Of a stretch of DNA of 64,000 nt, positions 55,001 through 64,000 are shown one piece after another. Each line of letters opens with the position of its first letter. The stretch's first letter is position 1. A program made the position numbers and the translations under genes. The DNA is from Siphonodentalium dalli. Lineage: Eukaryota > Mollusca > Scaphopoda > Gadilida > Siphonodentaliidae. A model generated the notes under the pieces. It saw nothing but the letters and a program-made list of their open reading frames with translations. It ran no database searches and was not told the DNA's origin. The DNA lies in assembly GCA_032622095.1 (NCBI GenBank), contig CP136061.1, positions 169,203,107-169,267,106 of the forward strand, in the 5' to 3' direction.

Positions 55001-56079
55001 CGGATTATTTCAAGAGTCTCCCTAATGTCGTTAATTTTGTTAGCTATATGTATATGTATATCAGTACATGGCATTGGTTATAATAATTAAAGGCACGGGC
55101 GGTATTCGTTGCAGAAATATTAATATGTGGTCAAATCGCCACCAACAGATGGAATATTAAAATATGTACAGTTTTGTTCATATGCAAACATAATCAGCGC
55201 ATGAATAGTGTATTGTCCTCAATGTGTACGATGATTGCGTAAACAACAGCATGCTCGTGTTATAAAAGTTTTGCTTCTGTTTACATAACACAACGCAATC
55301 ATATTAGTTAATCACACAAACATTATATAAACGCTCTTCATTATTTCCATATAAGAAATATAGTAACAAACAACGCTCTTTATGCTTATCATATCCGGAT
55401 CTATACAAAAGTCAGGAAACGTAACGTAAAGTTTATGCCATAGTTCTGTATGATATAACAACAAATTCTGCCTATATTTTACTATTTCTGTTTATGGCGG
55501 TTTTTGACGGAGATGAATATTTTAACAGCATACCCACCGCCAAAGACAGCCCGTATCTTTAATATGAGCAATAAAAGATGTTTTTTTATTAATACCAAAT
55601 GCTCTCACCATACCCAGAAGCTGCACGTTGCATGGAAAATGATATATTGAGATGTCTGCCTAAGGTCGGATTATTTCAAGAGTCTCCCGAATGTCGTTTC
55701 ATGTTGTTAGGTATATGTATATCATTACATGGTATTGGTTATAATAATTAAAGGCACGGGCGGCGTTCGTTGCAGAACTATTCATATGTGATCAAATCGC
55801 CACCAACAGATGGAATATTAAAATATATATAGCTTTGTCGAGATGTCTCCCTAAGGTCGGATTATTTCAAGAGTCTCCCTAATGTCGTTAATGTTGTTAG
55901 CTATATGTATATGTATATCAGTACATGGCATTGGTTATAATAATTAAAGGCACGGGCGGTGTTCGTTGCAGAAATATTAATATGTGGTCAAATCGCCACC
56001 AACAGATGGAATATTAAAATATGTACAGTTTTGTTCATATGCAAACGTAATCAGCGCACGAATAGTGTATTGTCCTCAA

Positions 56080-56304
56080 TGTGTACGATGATTGCGTAAA
56101 CAACAGCATGCTCGTGTTACCGAAGTTTTGCTTCTGTTTACATAACACAACGCAATCATATTGGTTAATTAAAGGCACGGGCGGTGTTCGTTGCAGAAAT
56201 ATTAATATGTGGTCAAATCGCCACCAACAGATGGAATATTAAAATATGTACATTTTTGTTCATATGCAAACGTAATCAGCGCACGAATAGTGTATTGTCC
56301 TCAA
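56080..56304 (+). repeat. 225-bp truncated satellite unit
   Basis: The partner of 44490-44714 in the second 11,590-bp copy, with the same ttaatt junction. Confidence 0.9.
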
Positions 56305-57407
56305 TGTGTACGATGATTGCGTAAACAACAGCATGCTCGTGTTACCGAAGTTTTGCTTCTGTTTACATAACACAACGCAATCATATTGGTTAATCACACA
56401 AACATTATATAAACGCTCTTCATTACTTCCATATAAGAAAAATAGTAACAAACAACGCTTTTATGCTTACCATATCCGGATCTATACAAAAGTCAGGAAA
56501 CGTAACGGTTTTTTCCTTTAGTTTGCACAACAAAGTGAAAACAATTGACAATAACATACTGTTTATGCCATATTTCTGTATGATATAAAAAACAACAAAT
56601 TCTGCCTATATTTTACTATTTCTGTTTATGGCGGTTTTTGACGGAGATGAATATTTTAACAGCATACCCACCGCCAACACCGCCCGTATCTATAATATGA
56701 GCAATAAAAGATGTTTTTTATTAATACCAAATGCTCTCACCATACCCAGAAGCTGCACGTTGCATGGAAAATGATATATTGAGATGTCTGTCTAAGGTCG
56801 GATTATTTCAAGAGTCTCCCGAATGTCGTTTCATGTTGTTAGGTATATGTATATCATTACATGGTATTGGTTATAATAATTTAAGGCACGGGCGGCGTTC
56901 GTTGCAGAACTATTCATATGTAATCAAATCGCCACCAACAGATGGAATATTAAAATATATATAGCTGTGTCGAGATGTCTCCCTAAGGTCGGATTATTTC
57001 AAGAGTCTCCCTAATGTCGTTAATTTTGTTAGCTATAGGTATATGTATATCATTACATGGTATTGGTTATAATAATTAAAGGCACGGGCGGCGTTCGTTG
57101 CAGAACTATTCATATGTGATCAAATCGCCACCAACAGATGGAATATTAAAATATATATAGCTTTGTCGAGATGTCTCCCTAAGGTCGGATTATTTCAAGA
57201 GTCTCCCTAATGTCGTTAATGTTGTTAGCTATATGTATATGTATATCAGTACATGGCATTGGTTATAATAATTAAAGGCACGGGCGGTGTTCGTTGCAGA
57301 AATATTAATATGTGGTCAAATCGCCACCAACAGATGGAATATTAAAATATGTACAGTTTTGTTCATATGCAAACGTAATCAGCGCACGAATAGTGTATTG
57401 TCCTCAA

Positions 57408-57632
57408 TGTGTACGATGATTGCGTAAACAACAGCATGCTCGTGTTACCGAAGTTTTGCTTCTGTTTACATAACACAACGCAATCATATTGGTTAATTAA
57501 AGGCACGGGCGGTGTTCGTTGCAGAAATATTAATATGTGGTCAAATCGCGACCAACAGATGGAATATTAAAATATGTACATTTTTGTTCATATGCAAACG
57601 TAATCAGCGCACGAATAGTGTATTGTCCTCAA
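57408..57632 (+). repeat. 225-bp truncated satellite unit
   Basis: The partner of 45818-46042 in the second 11,590-bp copy; it shares that unit's private variants. Confidence 0.9.
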
Positions 57633-60600
57633 TGTGTACGATGATTGCGTAAACAACAGCACGCTCTTGTTACCGAACTTTTGCTTCTGTTTACATAACA
57701 CAACGCAATCATATTGGTTAATCACACAAACATTATATAAACGCTCTTCATTACTTCCATATAAGAAAAATAGTAACAAACAACGCTTTTATGCTTACCA
57801 TATCCGGATCTATACAAAAGTCAGGAAACGTAACGGTTTTTTCCTTTAGTTTGCACAACAAAGTGAAAACAATTGACAATAACATACTGTTTATGCCATA
57901 TTTCTGTATGATATAAAAAACAACAAATTCTGCCTATATTTTACTATTTCTGTTTATGGCGGTTTTTGACGGAGATGAATATTTTAACAGCATACCCACC
58001 GCCAACACCGCCCGTATCTATAATATGAGCAATAAAAGATGTTTTTTATTAATACCAAATGCTCTCACCATACCCAGAAGCTGCACGTTGCATGGAAAAT
58101 GATATATTGAGATGTCTGTCTAAGGTCGGATTATTTCAAGAGTCTCCCGAATGTCGTTTCATGTTGTTAGGTATATGTATATCATTACATGGTATTGGTT
58201 ATAATAATTTAAGGCACGGGCGGCGTTCGTTGCAGAACTATTCATATGTAATCAAATCGCCACCAACAGATGGAATATTAAAATATATATAGCTTTGTCG
58301 AGATGTCTCAATAAGGTCGGATTATTTCAAGAGTCTCCATAATGTCGTTAATTTTGTTAGCTATATGTATATGTATATCAGTACATGGCATTGGTTATAA
58401 TAATTAAAGGCACGGGCCGTGTTCGTTGCAGAAGTATTAATATGTGGTCAAATCGCCACCAACAGATGGAATATTAAAATATGTACAGTTTTGTTCATAT
58501 GTGCAAACGTAATCAGCGCGTGAATAGTGTATTGTCCTCAATGTGTACGATGATTGCGTAAACAACAGCATGCTCGTGTTACAGAAGTTTTGCTTCTGTT
58601 TACATAACACAACGCAATCATATTGGTTAATCACACAAACATTATATAAACGCTCTTCATTATTTCCATATAAGAAAAATAGTAACAAACAACGCTCTTT
58701 ATGCTTACCATATGCGGATCTATACAAAAGTCAGGAAACGTAACGGTTTTTTCCTTTTGTTTGCACAACAAAGTGAAAACAATTGACAATAACATACTGT
58801 TTATGCCATATTTCTGTATGATATAACAAAACATTCTGCCTGTATTTTACTATTTCTGTTTATGGCTGTTTTTGAAGGAGATGAATATTTTAACAGCATA
58901 CCCACCGCCAACACCGCCCGTATCTTTAATATGAGCAATAAAAGATCTTTTTTTTAATTATTAATACCAATGCTCTCACCATACCAAGAAGCTGCGCGTT
59001 GCATGGCAAATGATATATTGAGATGTCTCCCTAAGGTCGGATTATTTCAAGAATCTCCCTAATGTCGTTCATGTTTGGTATATGTATATCATTACATGGT
59101 ATTGGTTACAATAATTAAAGGCACGTGCGGCGTTCTTTGCAGAAATATTCATATGTGTTCAAATCGCCACCAACAGATGGAATATTAAAATATATATAGC
59201 TGTGTCGAGATGTCTCCCTAAGGTCGGATTATTTCAAGAGTCTCCATAATGTCGTTAATTTTGTTAGCTATATGTATATGTATATCAGTACACGGCATTG
59301 GTTATCATAATTAAAGTCACGGGCGGCGTTCGTTGCAGAAATATTAATATGCGGTCAAATCGCCACCACCAATAGGAATATTAAAATATATAGTTTTGTT
59401 CATATGCAAACATAATCAGCTCGTAAATAGTATATTGTCCTCAAGGTGTACGATGGTTGTGTGAACAACAGCCTACTCGTGTTACAGAAGTTTTGCTGCT
59501 GTTTACATAACACAACGCAGTCATATTGGTTAATCTCACAAACATTACATGAACGCTCTTCATTATTTCCATATAAGAAATATAGTAACAAACACCGCTC
59601 TTTATGTTTACCATATCCGGATCTATACAAAAGTCAGGAAACGTAACGTACTGTTTATGCCATAGTTCTGTATGATATAACAACAAATTCTGCCTATATT
59701 TTACTATTTCTGTTTATGGCGGTTTTTGACGGAGCTGAATATTTTAACAGCATACCCACCGCCAAAGACAGTCCGTATCTTTAATAAGCAATAAAAGATG
59801 TTTTTTTATAAATACCAAATGCTCTCACCATACCCTGAAGCTGCACGTTGCATGGAAAATGATATATTGAGATGTCTGCCTAAGGTCGGATTATTTCAAG
59901 AGTCTCCCGAATGTCGTTTCATGCCGTTAGGTATATGTATATCATTACATGGTATTGGTTATAATAATTAAAGGCACGGGCGGCGTTCGTTGCAGAACTA
60001 TTCATATGTGATCAAATCGCCACCAACAGATGGAATATTAAAATATATATAGCTTTGTTGAGATGTCTCCCTAAGGTCGGATTATTTCAAGAGTCTCCCT
60101 AATGTCGTTAATTTTGTTAGCTATATGTATATGAGTACATGGCATTGGTTATAATAATTAAAGGCACGGGCGGTATTCGTTGCAGAAATATTAATATGTG
60201 GTCAAATCGCCACCAACAGATGGAATATTAAAATATGTACAGTTTTGTTCATATGCAAACGTAATCAGCGCGTGAATAGTGTATTGTCCTCAATGTGTAC
60301 GATGATTGCGTAAACAACAGCATGCTCGTGATACAGAAGTTTTGCTTCTGTTTACAAAACACAACGCAATCATATTGGTTAATCACACAAACATTATATA
60401 AACGCTCTTCATTATTTATATATAAGAAAAATAGTAACAACCAACGCTCTTTATGCTTACCATATCCGGATCTATACAATAGTCAGGAAACGTAACGGTT
60501 TTTTCCTTTTGTTTGCACAACAAAGTGAAAACAAATGACAATAACATACTGTTTATGCCATATTTCTGTATGATATAACAACAACTTCTGCCTATATTTT

Positions 60601-63600
60601 ACTATTTCTGTTTATGGCGGTTTTTGACGGAGATGAATATTTTAACAGCATACCCACCGCCAACACCGCCCGTATCTTTAATATGAGCAATAAAATATGT
60701 TTTTTTATTAATACCAAATGCTCTCATCATACCCAGAAGCTGCACGTTGCATGGAAAATGATATATTGAGATGTCTGCCTAAGGTCGGATTATTTCAAGA
60801 GTCTCCCGAATGTCGTTTCATGTTGTTAGGTATATGTATATCATTATATGGTATTGGTTATAATAATTAAAGGCACGGGCGCCGTTCGTTGCAGAACTAT
60901 TCATATGTGATCAAATCGCCACCAACAGATGGAATATTAAAATATATATAGCTTTGTCGAGATGTCTCCCTAAGGTCGGATTATTTCAAGAGTCTCACTA
61001 ATGTCGTTAATTTTGTTAGCTATATGTATATGTATATCAGTACATGGCATTGGTTATAATAATTAAAGGCACGGGTGGCGTTCGTTGCAGAACTATTCAT
61101 ATGTGATCAAATCGCCACCAACAGATGGAATATTAAAATATATATAGCTTTGTCGAGATGTCTCCATAAGGTCGGATTATTTCAAGAGTCTCCCTAATGT
61201 CGTTAATTTTGTTAGCTATATGTATATGTATATCAGTACATGGCATTGGTTATAATAATTAAAGGCACGGGCGGTGTTCGTTGCAGAAATATTAATATGT
61301 GGTCAAATCGCCACCAACAGATGGAATATTAAAATATGTATTGTTTTGTTCATATACAAACGTAATCAGAGCATGAATAGTGTATTGTCTTAAATGTGTA
61401 CGATGATTGCGTAAACAACAGCATGCTCGTGTTACGGAAGTTTTGCTTCTGTTTACATAACACAACGCAATCAAATTGGTTAATCACACAAACATTATAT
61501 AAACGCTCTTCATTATTTCCATATAAGAAATATAGTAACAAACAACGCTCTTTATGCTTACCATATCCGGATCTATACAAAAGTCAGGAAACGTAACGTA
61601 CTGTTTATGCCATAGTTCTGTATGATATAACAACAAATTCTGCCTATATTTTACTATTTCTGTTTATGGCGGTTTTTGACGGAGCTGAATATTTTAACAG
61701 CATACCCACCGCCAAAGACAGCCCGTATCTTTAATATGAGCAATAACAGATGTTTTTTTATTAATACCAAATGCTCTCACCATACCCAGAAGCTGCACCT
61801 TGCATGGAAAATGATATATTGAGATGTCTGCCTAAGGTCGGATTATTTCAAGAGTCTCCCGAATGTCTTTTCATGTTGTTAGGTATATGTATATCATTAC
61901 ATGGTATTGGTTACAATAATTAAAGGCACGTGCGGCGTTCTTTGCAGAAATATTCATATGTGTTCAAATCGCCACCAACAGATGGAATATTAAAATATAT
62001 ATAGCTGTGTCGAGATGTCTCCCTAAGGTCGGATTATTTCAAGAGTCTCCATAATGTCGTTAATTTTGTTAGCTATATGTATATGTATATCAGTACACGG
62101 CATTGGTTATCATAATTAAAGTCACGGGCGGCGTTCGTTGCAGAAATATTAATATGCGGTCAAATCGCCACCATCAATAGGAATATTAAAATATATAGTT
62201 TTGTTCATATGCAAACATAATCAGCTCGTAAATAGTATATTGTCCTCAAGGTGTACGATGGTTGTGTGAACAACAGCCTACTCGTGTTACAGAAGTTTTG
62301 CTGCTGTTTACATAACACAACGCAGTCATATTGGTTAATCTCACAAACATTACATGAACGCTCTTCATTATTTCCATATAAGAAATATAGTAACAAACAC
62401 CGCTCTTTATGTTTACCATATCCGGATCTATACAAAAGTCAGGAAACGTAACGTACTGTTTATGCCATAGTTCTGTATGATATAACAACAAATTCTGCCT
62501 ATATTTTACTATTTCTGTTTATGGCGGTTTTTGACGGAGCTGAATATTTTAACAGCATACCCACCGCCAAAGACAGTCCGTATCTTTAATAAGCAATAAA
62601 AGATGTTTTTTTATAAATACCAAATGCTCTCACCATACCCTGAAGCTGCACGTTGCATGGAAAATGATATATTGAGATGTCTGCCTAAGGTCGGATTATT
62701 TCAAGAGTCTCCCGAATGTCGTTTCATGCCGTTAGGTATATGTATATCATTACATGGTATTGGTTATAATAATTAAAGGCACGGGCGGCGTTCGTTGCAG
62801 AACTATTCATATGTGATCAAATCGCCACCAACAGATGGAATATTAAAATATATATAGCTTTGTTGAGATGTCTCCCTAAGGTCGGATTATTTCAAGAGTC
62901 TCCCTAATGTCGTTAATTTTGTTAGCTATATGTATATGAGTACATGGCATTGGTTATAATAATTAAAGGCACGGGCGGTATTCGTTGCAGAAATATTAAT
63001 ATGTGGTCAAATCGCCACCAACAGATGGAATATTAAAATATGTACAGTTTTGTTCATATGCAAACGTAATCAGCGCGTGAATAGTGTATTGTCCTCAATG
63101 TGTACGATGATTGCGTAAACAACAGCATGCTCGTGATACAGAAGTTTTGCTTCTGTTTACAAAACACAACGCAATCATATTGGTTAATCACACAAACATT
63201 ATATAAACGCTCTTCATTATTTCTATATAAGAAAAATAGTAACAACCAACGCTCTTTATGCTTACCATATCCGGATCTATACAATAGTCAGGAAACGTAA
63301 CGGTTTTTTCCTTTTGTTTGCACAACAAAGTGAAAACAAATGACAATAACATACTGTTTATGCCATATTTCTGTATGATATAACAACAACTTCTGCCTAT
63401 ATTTTACTATTTCTGTTTATGGCGGTTTTTGACGGAGATGAATATTTTAACAGCATACCCACCGCCAACACCGCCCGTATCTTTAATATGAGCAATAAAA
63501 TATGTTTTTTTATTAATACCAAATGCTCTCATCATACCCAGAAGCTGCACGTTGCATGGAAAATGATATATTGAGATGTCTGCCTAAGGTCGGATTATTT

Positions 63601-64000
63601 CAAGAGTCTCCCGAATGTCGTTTCATGTTGTTAGGTATATGTATATCATTATATGGTATTGGTTATAATAATTAAAGGCACGGGCGCCGTTCGTTGCAGA
63701 ACTATTCATATGTGATCAAATCGCCACCAACAGATGGAATATTAAAATATATATAGCTTTGTCGAGATGTCTCCCTAAGGTCGGATTATTTCAAGAGTCT
63801 CACTAATGTCGTTAATTTTGTTAGCTATATGTATATGTATATCAGTACATGGCATTGGTTATAATAATTAAAGGCACGGGTGGCGTTCGTTGCAGAACTA
63901 TTCATATGTGATCAAATCGCCACCAACAGATGGAATATTAAAATATATATAGCTTTGTCGAGATGTCTCCATAAGGTCGGATTATTTCAAGAGTCTCCCT

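Larger units (their letters stand above)
43633..55222 (+). repeat. 11,590-bp super-repeat, copy 1
   Basis: From 43633 each anchor has a partner exactly 11,590 bp downstream where the structure is shared (44490/56080, 44715/56305, 45818/57408, 46043/57633, 46952/58542, 47855/59445, 48704/60294, 49805/61395, 50660/62250, 51509/63099). Copies differ at only rare positions, for example ccaacatgtgg at 45541 against ccaacagatgg at 57131. The repeat includes the 225-bp units and two ~2,805-bp trimers. Confidence 0.9.
28486..64000 (+). repeat. Complex satellite array with higher-order structure
   Basis: Head-to-tail monomers fill the rest of the window and run off its end. Using the conserved start of the hairpin segment (tgtgtacgatgattgcg) as anchor, 41 units are counted. 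Spacings fall into four classes: about 850-857, 902-909, about 1101 and 225 bp; the first, diverged unit spans 781. Each long monomer contains one or more ~196-bp sub-repeats beginning gagatgtctccctaaggtcg and ending in atatatagcttt, then a unique part with the hairpin. Every unit carries short frames on both strands (about 66 codons + and 76 codons -). These are carried along by homogenisation and show no protein family, so I do not call them genes. The leftmost units (28.5-29.1 kb) are most diverged, inner ones nearly identical, the usual pattern of unequal exchange. Confidence 0.95.
55223..64000 (+). repeat. 11,590-bp super-repeat, copy 2 (cut by the window end)
   Basis: The second copy begins at anchor 55223 and is followed for 8.8 kb. 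It repeats the spacing series 857-225-1103-225-909-903-849-1101-855-849 without change. High identity implies very recent duplication, or a repeat expanded during assembly. Confidence 0.9.

Noticed and set aside
29388-63300. Repeated 66-codon (+) and 76-codon (-) frames in every satellite unit
   Set aside because: They overlap on opposite strands across the hairpin, show no protein family and are copied by array homogenisation; frame-breaking variants occur (37928-38212).
28486-64000. CENP-B-box-like ttcgttgcagaa in the satellite
   Set aside because: It has TTCG and the spaced A, but lacks the required CGGG at the right distance.
28486-64000. CRISPR-like array
   Set aside because: Units are 225-1100 bp with no short direct repeat and unique spacers, and the DNA is eukaryotic.

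Overview
The window is animal nuclear DNA, AT-rich and dominated by repeats. I infer a mollusc, most likely a bivalve. The grounds are a stand-alone P2X7-C-terminus-like exon, a Ty3/gypsy element with a tRNA-Ser(GCU) primer site, a zinc-finger/TatD gene of a type I associate with molluscs and other invertebrates, and large satellite arrays. No bacterial gene organisation, CRISPR array, rRNA or tRNA gene was seen. The species call is inference.

Layout: (1) 1-3145 is flanking DNA with no recognisable gene. (2) 3150-20735 is one unusually large (17,586 bp) Ty3/gypsy-type LTR retrotransposon. It has 232-bp LTRs that differ at one base, a 4-bp target duplication (gcac), an 11-nt tRNA-Ser(GCU) primer site and a polypurine tract. 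In order it carries a 2.2-kb AT-rich leader, ORF1 (helix-hairpin-helix-like N-terminus plus long coiled coil), Gag with zinc knuckle, a gag/pol -1 frameshift signal (slippery heptamer plus predicted pseudoknot), and pol (protease, reverse transcriptase, RNase H, integrase, two GPY/F-like modules and a C-terminal PHD finger). After a spacer with tandem repeats comes a third gene encoding a Ser/Arg-rich region, a C2H2-type zinc finger and a TatD-family nuclease with all its metal ligands. A tandem-repeat-rich 3' region precedes the 3' LTR. The pol and TatD genes are broken by several short indels, many in homopolymers or between short direct repeats, so this copy as assembled is not intact. (3) 20740-27943 is flanking DNA with a P2X7-like terminal exon (22131-22554) surrounded by three fold-back elements and a degenerate dispersed repeat. 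(4) 27944-64000 starts with an (AT)n tract and an inverted satellite fragment. It continues as a satellite array of more than 35 kb, with monomers of about 850, 905 and 1100 bp (plus 225-bp truncated units), trimers of about 2.8 kb and an 11,590-bp super-repeat. The array runs off the window.

How the parts may work together: the retrotransposon would make Gag and Gag-Pol from full-length RNA through the -1 frameshift. A splice donor just before the gag ATG and an acceptor just before the third gene suggest an env-like spliced mRNA for the TatD protein. The PHD finger at the integrase C-terminus suggests chromatin-guided integration. These functional links are inferred from sequence alone.
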